Assembly: GCA_035048485.1 (NCBI GenBank)
Contig: CM068580.1
Coordinates: forward strand, 42,335,585 to 42,399,584
Origin: Pteria penguin
Lineage: Eukaryota > Mollusca > Bivalvia > Pterioida > Pteriidae
Direction: 5' to 3'
DNA: 64,000 nucleotides
A model generated the notes under the pieces. It searched no databases and was not told the origin of the DNA. It saw only the letters and a program-made list of their open reading frames with translations. Below, piece after piece: positions 49,971 to 60,036 of this stretch (the first letter of the stretch is position 1; each line of letters begins with the position of its first letter). Made by a program: the position numbers and the translations under genes.

Positions 49971-50260
49971 AGCTTCAAGTGACAGGTGCACTAGACCTGC
50001 CAAGGCAGTGATACCTACATGTACTAGACCAAAGAAGGCATCAATTCATAGCTTCAAGTGACATGTGCACTAAACCTGCCAAGGCAGTGATACCTACATG
50101 TACTAGACCAAAGAAGGCATCAATTCATAGCTTCAAGTGACATGTGCACTAGACCTGCCAAGGCAGTGATACCTACATGTACTAGACCAAAGAAGGCATC
50201 AATTCATAGCTTCAAGTGACATGTGCACTAGACCTGCCAAGGCAGTGATACCTACATATA
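49944..50260. repeat. 79-bp higher-order tandem repeat, four copies
   Basis: gcttcaagtgaca recurs at 49972, 50051, 50130 and 50209, exactly 79 bp apart. The last three units are almost identical, so the expansion is recent. Each unit fuses two variants of the neighbouring ~50-bp minisatellite. Confidence 0.95.
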
Positions 50261-50403
50261 GCCTAAAAAAATTGTGCTAAGGACTCACCACACCAACAAT
50301 CAATTTTGCCATGCCAGCCCAGCATCTATAGGGATGGGATTTCTATTTTTAAATTTCCGTTCATCCATAGGATTATCAGATTGCCTCTCTCCTATTGATC
50401 TCG

Positions 50404-50575
50404 GGGCAGGCTTGGTGTAGTGGTTAAGCGCTTGGCTTGCGGCGCCGACGATCCGGGTTCGATTCCCGGGTTGCGTCACTATGTTTAAGAGGTTGGTAAC
50501 CTCCTGCTTCCATGTCGCGATATAACTGAAATATTGTTGAAAGCGACGTAAAACACCAATCAACCAACCAACCAA
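50404..50575 (+). repeat. tRNA-derived SINE (family B), young copy with 13-bp target duplication
   Basis: Head gggcaggcttggtgtagtgg with ttaagcgcttggcttgcgg and B-box gggttcgattcc, body with gatataactgaaatattg, tail of caac repeats. Flanked by perfect cctattgatctcg at 50391-50403 and 50576-50588. A functional tRNA is not meant: the head runs straight into the SINE body. Confidence 0.93.
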
Positions 50576-50649
50576 CCTATTGATCTCGATCTTGTGTCTA
50601 TGGTCATAAGTTACACGAGTGCATAGCTTTGAAGGAAAACACAGCATTA

Positions 50650-50818
50650 TCATGGCCACACTGGTGTCCCGTCTTTCGAATAAGACGGTGAAAAAGAGGT
50701 TCCATGTCAAGGTAGGCTTGGATAGTAAACGATTCCAAACTGCTTCTGGTGGATCTGTTGCATAGGTATAAATTTCTATGCAATGCATCAGGCAGATGCC
50801 ATCACTATATATGTAGCG
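50650..50818 (+). repeat. SINE body fragment (family A)
   Basis: Has cactggtgtcccgtctttcg, then the catcaggcagatgccatcac module; the tRNA head is missing and the tail ends near atatgtagcgaca. Confidence 0.8.
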
Positions 50819-50888
50819 ACATATTACAATAATTTATTCACTCCTATGTATACTTTAGGAAATTTATTAACAGGCATTTATTACAAAC

Positions 50889-53436
50889 AAGAGGCCCAAG
50901 TGGGCCTATATCGCTCACCTGAGTACCTAGATTATCAGTCATGCATGAAGGAAGAATTCATTTATTTTTGCATTAATGTGACTAAGTCAACACAGATGTT
51001 GAAAATATGTCAAATTTTATTTCAGGCTAGAATAAAAAACAACACTTTTGCACATCAATTCTGGTGATTTTGATATTAAGCATTTCCTTTGTCTCTGCAA
51101 GAAGTCATTCAGGGCAACAAGTTAGTCATTTTCTTTAGGTGGGGCCTTTTGTTAACTGATTTCAAGTCTGGGTCATGAACAACAATTGTTTCAAATATTG
51201 TCCAGATCTAACTTAAAATTGCCTAATTTCATATGTTGAGTGTTGAGAAACATCTTAAAACTTATTTAGATGTGTAAAGAAATGAAAAAAAAAATTTGAC
51301 CACAGCTGGATTTGAACCGCTACTCTCCATATTTCAATTACCAAGTGGTATATGTACTATTGTGAGAACTGCTTTTTAGACATGGTGGCATTATCTGTTA
51401 ACCAATTTGGATGAAATTTACCAAATTGATAGAGGACTTTTAGTACTTCATGTATTCCATGTTTCATTAAAATCTTTCATGTGGTATAACAGCAGAAGTG
51501 AAAAATATGATTGAATTGTTCCTATACACCCTCATTTGGAAGTCTTAAAAAATTCATAGAAAATCCAAAAATTGAGATATTGACAAAATTCTTTCAAAGT
51601 AACAATCCTTACCATAATTATGATCACAATAGTCCATAAGAAATCATCATTATCAATTAACTAGGAAATATGACACTTTTTTCTGCATTGAATCACCAAG
51701 TCCAAAGAAATGTCGAAAAAAAATTCTAAAATTTGATTTTGGAAGGGAACCAAAATGACAATACATCTTCACTCATCCCTCTAGATCATTTCTATGCATT
51801 CTGTTTGTCTCTGTATACAGCCCGTATGAAAAAGAATATTGTTAAACGAGGAAACTCTTTTGTGACCTAGTCTTGACTATGGTGGCGCCACCTGTAAAGA
51901 GGTCTGGACGAAAACAACAGAATTTGAAGAGGATCATAAGTGACTTATTTCTACCAAGATTTATTAAAATCCTTCAAACAGTTTTGTAGAAAAAGTTGAA
52001 AATGTGAAAAATGGCCAAACCCCCCCCCCCCCCCCCCCCTTTTTTTTTTTTGGAAGTCTTAAACGTAAAATTCCTAATTTCATATGTTGAGTGTTGAGAA
52101 ACATCTAAAAACTTATTTAGATGTGTAAAAAAAAAAAAAAAAATTTTTTTGACCACAGCTGGATTTGAACCGCTACTCTCCATATTTCAATTACCAAGTG
52201 GTATATGTCCCATTGTGAGACCTACTTTTAGACATGGTGGCATTATCTGTTAACCAATTTGGATGATCCGCACAAAAAACAAAACCTTTGAAAAGGACTA
52301 TGAGTACTTGCATCCTACCCAGTTTTATCACAATCCTTCAAGTTGTTCTGTAGATCAAGTTGAAGATATGAAAAATTGTCCCCCCCCACCCCCCTTTTCT
52401 TGGAAGTCTTAAAAAATTCATAAAAAATTCAAAAATCGAGATATTGAAAAAATTCCTTCGCACCAGCATTCCTTACCATAGAAATGATTAAATGAAACCA
52501 AATGAATGCATCAATGTTTACTAAAAGAAAATAATAACTCTTTAATGCATTAAAATAACAAAGTCCAAAATAAAAATGAAAAAACGTCAAAAATTTGATT
52601 TCGGAATGGAACCAAAAATATCAACACTTCTTCCCATATGCCTCTAAATCATTCCTATGCAGTCGGTTTGTCGCTGTATGCACCCGATCTGAATAAGAAG
52701 TTTGTCAAAGGAGGGTACCCTCTGTGACCTACTTTTGTCTGTGGTGGTGCCATCTGTTCATGGATCCTGACAAAGATGACCACATTTGTCGGGGACCTTG
52801 AGTATTTGATGCATGCCAAGTTTCATTGAATTCCAGCAAGTGGTTCCAAAGAAAAAGTTCAAACTGTGAAATGTTTACACCAATTATCCCACCCCCCTTT
52901 TTCTTGAAAGTCTTAAAAAATTCATAAAAAATCCAAAACATAAAATATTGAAAAATTTTCTTCGCAATAGTATTTCTTACCATCAAAATGATCAAATTAA
53001 ACCAAATTAATGCATCAATGTTTACTAAAAGAAAAAAATACCTCTTTTCTGCATTAAAACTACCAAGTACAAAAAAAACGTCAAAAATTTGATTTCGGAA
53101 CGGAACCAAAAATAACAACACTTCTTCACACATCCCTCTAGATCATTCCTATGCATTCGGTTTGTCTCTGTATGCCCCCGGTCTGAAGAAGAAGTTTGTC
53201 AAAGGAGGGTACCCTCTTTGACCTACTTTTGCCTGTGGTGGCGCCACCTGTTGATGAATCCGGACGAAAAACAACAACACTTGTAGGGGACCATGAGTAC
53301 TACATGCTTATCAAGTTTCATCAAATTCTGTTCAGTGGTTCTGGAGAAGAAGTCGAAAATGTGAAAAGTTAACGACGGACGACGGACGGTGATTGATCAC
53401 AATAGTTCACTTGAGCCTTTGGCTCAGGTGAGCTAA
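50889..53436. mobile_element. 2.5-kb composite non-autonomous repeat with hairpin ends
   Basis: The left end has the palindrome ggcccaagtgggcc then tatcgctcacctgag; the right end has the hairpin cacttgagcc-ttt-ggctcaggtg then agctaa. gctcacctgag and ctcaggtgagc form 11-bp inverted ends. Inside, a ~490-bp module repeats about three times (ggaaccaaaaatgacaa-like at 51748, 52609, 53102; tttgtctctgtat; gtggtggcgccacctg), and a second module (tatgttgagtgttgagaaac, ggatttgaaccgctactctc) occurs twice. No long ORF. I recognise the ends as common in bivalve DNA; the class (Helitron-like or foldback) is open. Confidence 0.7.
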
Positions 53437-53879
53437 AAAGATGATGGGGATATATCTGTAATTATGTTCTTGGGCTACTAGTATTACCTTTTCTGTATCT
53501 CAACAGAATACTTAACCGACCTTTGACCTATTCAAAAAATTTTAAAATCAAGATCAAGAGATTTCTCCACATAGAAAGCACACACCAATGAACAATAAAA
53601 GACGAGTATCAGCAAAATTGGCAGATGCTCCCCGAACTGATGACTCAATTCATATACAAAAAAAATCTGTAAAACTGATGTATGCTCCAAGAAGCACAGC
53701 AATAATGAAGGAAATGAATGACTCAATATATAGGAAACCATTGTATTAACTGATGACGATTTCAAATCTCAATGTATCATATGGATATCAAATTGAGACA
53801 ACCGTAGAACAACAAGTGATCACAGTGTCTTAAACTGAGTTAGTTTGACCTTGATTAGTTATGAAACAAAACTGATCTT

Positions 53880-54165
53880 GATCTTGACCTTTCAGAAATG
53901 ACCTTGAGTGACCTCTGTCCTAAAGCCCTTGATCTAAATAACATTTTTGGTGAAGTATGATCAAATTCTGATGACAGGTGTAGGAGATATGAGTACTTTA
54001 TGGCGTTTTAAATCATGGTTAATAAGTGACCTTGACCTTTCAGAATTTACCTTGAGTGACCTTTGTCCTAAAGCCCTTAACCTAAATAACCTTTTGGTGA
54101 AGTATGATCAAATTCTGGTGAAAGGTATAGAAAATATGATCTCGGACGGACTGACAGACAGACAC
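53880..54165. repeat. two tandem ~148-bp units
   Basis: gaccttgagtgacct and gtcctaaagccctt blocks, with gtgaagtatgatcaaattct, recur 148 bp apart (ttcag at 53891 and 54039). It ends in ggacggactgacagacag, as in other bivalve-type dispersed repeats. Confidence 0.8.
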
Positions 54166-54548
54166 TCGGACATGACAGTGACTATATGCTCCCCTGAAAG
54201 TTTTCTGGGAGAATAAAAATTTAATGAATTAAAAGAAATACTGACTTTGACCTTTGATATCTTTTCCTATTCTTAATAAGAAATCTCAAATCCAAATTTC
54301 TTTTGATTCAGATGAGAAGTACCTAGTTAACATCTGGAAACCCACTTTTAATCCAAATTTCAGTGTGTCTTATTTAACGTTTGACATCAAAATCAATATG
54401 CATCTTCTTCATCAGATTAGTAACTTTATATCTAAATTTGTTTTAAATCTAATTCAGGGTATTGGAAAGAATGAAAGACTAAAGGACAGAATGATAGACC
54501 AAGGACTTCTTTGTTTAATATAAATAAACATGATATCTATATTCATAT

Positions 54549-54554
54549 TTTATT
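54549..54554 (-). terminator. candidate tomm22 poly(A) signal
   Basis: AATAAA on the minus strand (tttatt on plus) about 195 bp after the TAA, a normal distance for a short 3' UTR. Confidence 0.5.
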
Positions 54555-54746
54555 TTAGATATTGACATACAGCTACATGTATAACAAATGTTTTTAACAC
54601 ACCATAATCAATCAATCACACAACAAATACATTCTATACAACTTCTTGTATGTTACTGATGAATCTATAGTAGTCTATATTCAATATTTAATGGTGCAAT
54701 GACAATAAATTTGATGCATCTGACAGATCAAAATGAGACTGTGGTA

Positions 54747-54851
54747 TTAAGAAGCTGGCGGCGGAGGTGCCATTCCTGGGACTCCTTGTGGCATCATTCC
54801 AGGAAACATACCCTGCTGTCCTGTTGTTGCTGCATGTGGTCCTAATAATAT
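54747..54851 (-). CDS. tomm22: tomm22 exon 3 (C-terminal tail, stop)
   Basis: Thirty-four codons, ILLGPHAATTGQQGMFPGMM onward, ending PPPPAS then TAA. ILLGP is shared with vertebrate TOM22; the remainder is Gly/Met/Pro-rich as in the family. Acceptor tcttcag. Confidence 0.94.
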   Translation of the reverse strand: MLLGPHAATTGQQGMFPGMMPQGVPGMAPPPPAS

Positions 54852-57849
54852 CTGAAGAAAACAAGTCGAGAGATATGTATAATATGTACATTATACATTT
54901 TATGTATAGAATAAAATCTGTATTCAAGTTTTATCATGTCGTCTTACGTTTAACATATTTAGGAAATTTTCCTCAAAACTAAGACTAAAATTTTGTAGCT
55001 AAATTGAATATGTCTCCTAGAAAGAAAAAGATCCAACTTGGCAAATATCACATGCAGCTAATTCTTCAACAGGTTATGGATAAACATGGAAAGACTTAAC
55101 AATCAATCCTGCGAAGAATATCAGAGAAGAAGATTCAACTTGTTGGAGGATACTGTGTCCCACAACTTAAGTACTTGCGATTTGTGGTAATAAGAAGATT
55201 TCTTAGTACATGTGTATATGTATAAAGATTAAACACTTAAATGTTTGTGGCCCTTTTCAAGATAAATACCAACATTTTGAACAATATTGCACCTCATTTC
55301 TCTATGGTCCATACATGTTAAGTTTCATTCCAACTTCAGCAAAATTGCAATTCACATACTTCATAAATACTAAATGGTTGGGAAAAAGTTAAGCTAAAGA
55401 TTCTTAAAATTCTTAAATCAGGCAGGTACTGTTACATCAAAATATAAATATTGTGTCTACACATTTAGTAACTCTTTAGCAGGTTGCAGTTATCAATTTA
55501 AAACATATTTACCTGCTAGGCTAGTAGCAAAGACTAGAGACTAAAACTCAATAAAATTTAAAATGTATACATTTAATCGTCATAAAATTGTTAAATACCT
55601 GTCGTTCTTGTTGTTTCTGCTGCTCTACTAACTGAGCTCTTTCTGTTTCCAGCATTAATGGTATAACTGCTATCGTTGCTGCTGTTGTTAAAATCCAAAG
55701 TGAAGTTCTCGAAAATTCATATCCCCATTTAGTTGCTTTCCAGGCATTTGAAACTGTCCAACCACAAACATTTTGAACAACTTCTGGGAACATTTCAGAG
55801 AGACCAAAAAGGCGTTCTGATACGGTTTCATCAATATCCTGCAAGATAGCAATTTTGTTAAAGGTTAACCTTATATTTTGAGAATTTTTGCCATTTATTT
55901 TGATTTTTGTTACTCTGTGCACTGAATGTCTCATATGGGAATAAATTTCACTTGCATAGATGTGGTAACAGATTAAAGTTAACCACAAGCTTCACATGTT
56001 TGACTTGGTGCTTGGTACACAAGCTACTGTCAAGGATCAGTTTGAAAACAATCAGTTAATCATAATAAGCACACAAGATACATTTTCAATTCAGTTTTTA
56101 ATGAAAATGACTTCAAGATGAAATCTACACAGGATTTTATTTTTGTTTTATGTCACGAAAAGATTATTTCACTTGCATGGTGGCAACACCTGCCTTCTTA
56201 TTTTCACATACGCAATGACCTGCCTGAAGCAGTGAAGGATCTCTTTTACAAGCCAAAGTATACTGAGACTGGATCTTGGTTTATACTATTGTATGGTAAA
56301 GCTAAGCAAAATCTGAACAGACAACAAGAATCAAACCCAGGTCTGCAGATTTGAAATTCCGTGAGAGTGCAATGACACTGACATTGGACCCACCTGTCCT
56401 AAGCAGGATTCAAACCTAAGACTCTGATTTTGAGCCAAATACCTTAACAGCTTGACCACTTAAATTATGGCAACGTCTGTCTAGGTATAACAGCTATTAC
56501 TCTCTTTTCAGGGGTTTCAACTTCACTCTGTATACAATGGAAGACATTTGAAATGCAGACAATTTTGAAGTTATTATTATTATTATTGTAATTATCATTA
56601 TGAAATCAATGTATGAATCAAGCACCTATAAGTGTGATGAAATCCAGGGAAATCAATAGGTTTATTCAGTTCTTTTGATAAACAGGAGATCAGTGATGAC
56701 AAAATATTAAAACACAGGGAGAAACATTCTTGTTGATGACCCCCTGATAATGCTGACAAGATCAAGTGAATAAAAGGTACATTCTGGTAACAAAAAAAAC
56801 CCCACCCCCAAATTTGCACTTCATCTATACCGGTACATATAAATGAACAGGTCAGGTCCAAAGCTGATCTGGCTATAGAATGGTTATCCTGATCAGGCTA
56901 TTGTAGCCTTAATCTCTTTTGAAATTTTTGTACATGGCAGTCTTATTATGCTGTCGTTTACTATTGCCACCCGCGAGTGGCAACAGAAAACAACAGCATA
57001 ATAAAACGGCCATGAGCAAGATCTGGTGAGTGGCAATAGTAAACAACAGCATAATAAAACGGCCACATGCAAGAATCTCAAAAGAGACTATGTTAGCCTG
57101 ATCTAGAAACTGATGTATATCCCAATCTGGTCTCTGGTTAAATTGGGATATGTCACGAACAAGAAAAAAAACAGCTCGAATGGGCTATACTATAGTAGCC
57201 ACACTGGCTTTAATTTCTATTGAAACTGTTTGGCAGAAGTATGAGCCAGACCGTTTCAATAGAAATTACAATGGCTTTGGACCCAACCTAATGGGTTCGC
57301 CACCTGATGAACAGCCGAATAACGGTCCAGTTAAAAATGCCTCTTAGTGCCAGAAATGTACTTGCTATAAACAATAAAATCACATAAACAATTGATTCTG
57401 GTCCCTAACAATAGAGGAAAAACTACAAGAAAAGAAGATAATGAGGTAACCATTTCATGACTGACATTTCATTCCAAAATTCCACGGCCCAGAGGGCAGG
57501 TGTGGTGGTAGTTACGACTGCAGTCGTAACTACTTAAACTAGTGTGGTGGAATGGTTAAGCGCTTGGCTTGCGGCGCCGACGATCTAGGTTCAATTCCCG
57601 GGTTGCACCACTATGTTTCAGAGGTTGATAACCTCCTGCTTCCATGTCGCGATATAACTGAAATATTGTTGAAAGCGAAGTAAAACACCAATCAACAAAC
57701 CAACCACGATCCGGATGATCATTAATTTAAATAATAAATTCACTCTGTATTGATTAGCTCTGCTGTATATATATTCCACATACTAAATCATCATCATCCT
57801 CGTCTTCTATAGCTTTTATTTTAGATAAACCCGTCAATTCGTCTGCCAT
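54747..57849 (-). CDS. tomm22: TOM22, mitochondrial import receptor subunit, complete 3-exon gene
   Basis: TOM22 is the central receptor and organiser of the outer-membrane translocase; it has a cytosolic acidic N-terminus that docks presequences, one tail-side transmembrane helix and a short intermembrane-space tail. Exons read on the minus strand: 57849-57784 (22 codons), 55838-55599 (80 codons), 54851-54747 (34 codons plus TAA); 136 residues against 142 in human. Visible features: acidic EDEDDDD at 15-21; DETVSERLFGLSEMFPE (25-41), the family signature; aromatic/basic stretch WKATKWGYEFSR; transmembrane segment about 69-87 with the conserved helix proline and following VIPLMLETE; Gln-rich EQQKQQERQ; C-terminal ILLGP then Gly/Met/Pro-rich tail. 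All introns are GT/AG in phase 0. The gene converges on mprip. Confidence 0.96.
54852..55598 (-). other. tomm22 intron 2
   Basis: 747-bp AT-rich intron with GT/AG ends; nothing else seen. Confidence 0.8.
55599..55838 (-). CDS. tomm22: tomm22 exon 2 (core and transmembrane helix)
   Basis: Eighty codons from DIDETVSERLFGLSEMFPEV to EQQKQQERQ, acceptor cttgcag and donor gtattt. It holds the family signature, the transmembrane helix and the LETE motif after it. Confidence 0.96.
56150..56350 (-). repeat. degenerate tRNA-derived SINE (family A-like), minus strand
   Basis: Reverse-oriented remnants: cttgcatggtggcaacacct, gaaggatctctttta and a head-like caaacccaggtctgc at the right end. Strongly diverged. 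Confidence 0.45.
56396..56465 (-). repeat. tRNA-like SINE head, minus strand
   Basis: On the minus strand agtggtcaagctgttaaggt and aggtttgaatcctgct resemble A and B boxes at tRNA spacing. No body is attached. Confidence 0.45.
56889..57108. mobile_element. ~220-bp foldback element in tomm22 intron 1
   Basis: Outer arms ctgatcaggcta (56889) against tagcctgatctag (57096-57108), continuing as aatctcttttgaaat against the inverted aatctcaaaagagac (57073). The inner hairpin ttattatgctgt/acagcataataa spans 56943-57004, and a second copy of the right inner arm (gtggcaatagtaaacaacag) follows at 57029. No ORF of its own. Confidence 0.75.
57116..57153. repeat. short hairpin
   Basis: atatcccaat and attgggatat form a 10-bp stem around an 18-nt loop, between the foldback and hairpin elements of tomm22 intron 1. 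Confidence 0.7.
57205..57278. mobile_element. second copy of the small hairpin element
   Basis: Arms aatttctattgaaac (57212) and gtttcaatagaaatt (57251) enclose a loop with tatgagcc-gaccg, as in the element at 6524-6595. A 7-bp direct repeat tggcttt lies at 57205-57211 and 57272-57278. Confidence 0.65.
57493..57706 (+). repeat. tRNA-derived SINE (family B) interrupted by a palindromic insert
   Basis: Nearly identical to the copy at 50404 from ttaagcgcttggcttgcgg to the caatcaacaaaccaacc tail. Its head is split at gtgtggtgg: this 9-mer occurs at 57500-57508 and 57542-57550 around a 33-bp insert carrying the 26-bp palindrome. It ends 77 bp from tomm22 exon 1. Confidence 0.88.
57508..57533. repeat. 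26-bp perfect palindrome
   Basis: gtagttacgactg followed immediately by its reverse complement, inside the SINE head. Confidence 0.95.
57784..57849 (-). CDS. tomm22: tomm22 exon 1 (start codon)
   Basis: Twenty-two codons, MADELTGLSKIKAIEDEDDD onward, donor gtatgt. The acidic run suits the presequence-binding cytosolic domain. No homology beyond acidity is expected here; the phase-0 join and position support it. Confidence 0.88.
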
Positions 57850-58440
57850 CATTTAACTGTAAAATATTTGACTTTGAACAAAAATGTATTAAATCCAGTC
57901 ACAACGTGATAATCAGTGTCAAAATAAAGCATAATACTGCATACTAATACTGCCTTCTTAAAACGCTACGAGGATTTAAAATGAAGCCGGTTATAAAAGA
58001 AGTAACGAGTGGCCCGTACTTATTCAAACTCTCAACTCTCTCAAAATTCCAGGGTTAAAATTCTTGAAACAACAATCAGTAAATGTTCACTACATTACTT
58101 CTTTTATCATGTGAAGGCAATCTGATTAAAAACGAGATATTAAAACCATATCTTCATTCCGCTTCTCTATTTGTCCCTTTGCGGATAAATAACTGCCGAA
58201 ACCCAGAACAGGGACGTATATAACAGATGCGGTTCTCATGAACTAGCTCTGATGACGTTTCAGTCACCGAAACCGTTATTTCCCATAGCCACATTGCTAC
58301 ATTGTAGATCATGTTTACACAAAAGTGAAACATACGAACCCTGGGCCGGTTGTTAACCTCAAGTTGACTATAATGATTTCATTCCTAGGAAGATTGGCTT
58401 TCAAGAATATCAGAGTACACCAGAACATGATCCCTTACGG
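57850..58440. other. tomm22 upstream region
   Basis: Contains the presumed tomm22 promoter and 5' UTR. No clear TATA box and no gene; nothing else recognised. Confidence 0.5.
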
Positions 58441-58441
58441 G

Positions 58442-59354
<913 letters not shown>

Positions 59355-59428
59355 TTACCGGATTGACTGCGGAATTACCGGATTGACTACGGAATTACCG
59401 GATTGACCAAAAAAGTTACCGGATTGAC
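59355..59428. repeat. short tandem repeat, 20-bp unit
   Basis: ttaccggattgac occurs at 59355, 59375, 59395 and 59416; the last unit is separated by an extra base and A-run. Confidence 0.95.
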
Positions 59429-59429
59429 C

Positions 59430-60036
59430 AGTTTTTTTCAATTTTTTTTTCAGATATGGATCGAGTGATGTTAGTTACAGGTATTACGCGACTTTTTAGG
59501 CAAAAAACGCATTCCGGGAAGTTGTAGTAATAGTTGGACTTTCCTCCGTTTGCGCCGCGGCGTAAAGAGAGATAACTCTAGTTTCTTAGTGGTATGAATC
59601 GGGAATATGAATTTGTGTACATAGCTTAATTTACATTGACCAAATTACATGAATAAGGTTGATCTGTTCGATGATCTCAGCCATAAATTTAAAGCTTAAA
59701 CTCCGAAGCGTATATGCCACGATACCACGGTTGAGTTGAAAATTCCACCTGACAGCAAATTCACGGACTGATTGTTAATCCCTACCTGTATGCTCAGGGA
59801 CAGTCTCTCGGACTTCTGTATGTATTGTGTGTTGTGCTTTGTACTGTGTTTTGTGTATGAATGTTTGGATATATGGAAATTATTTGGGCAACATCTTAAA
59901 GTGGTAAGCCATAACATCTCATTATTTGTACTCATTATAGTATGCACTGCGTTGTATACTTTGGTTTATATATATATATATATGTCGTATACATATCTAA
60001 GTATATATTTTGTATTTGCGTGAACTTTAACCTTTC
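59430..60036 (+). other. region before the LINE ORF2, possibly its 5' UTR
   Basis: Contains no ORF1-like protein. The short ORF at 59772 is Cys/Tyr/Ile-rich read-through of a TA-rich stretch. It could be 5' UTR of the LINE or host flank. Confidence 0.4.

Noticed and set aside
49944..50260. CRISPR array
   Set aside because: The whole 79-bp unit is repeated with no unique spacers, and the context is an animal genome.
50404..50480. True tRNA gene
   Set aside because: A and B boxes are present, but the sequence continues into a repeated SINE body and lies between target-site duplications.
50300..50788. 162-codon minus-strand ORF
   Set aside because: It runs antisense through two SINEs; no protein-family character.
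59772..60023. ORF1 of the LINE
   Set aside because: Only 83 codons, Cys/Tyr/Ile-rich, reading through a TA repeat; no ORF1 features such as coiled coil, RRM or zinc knuckle.
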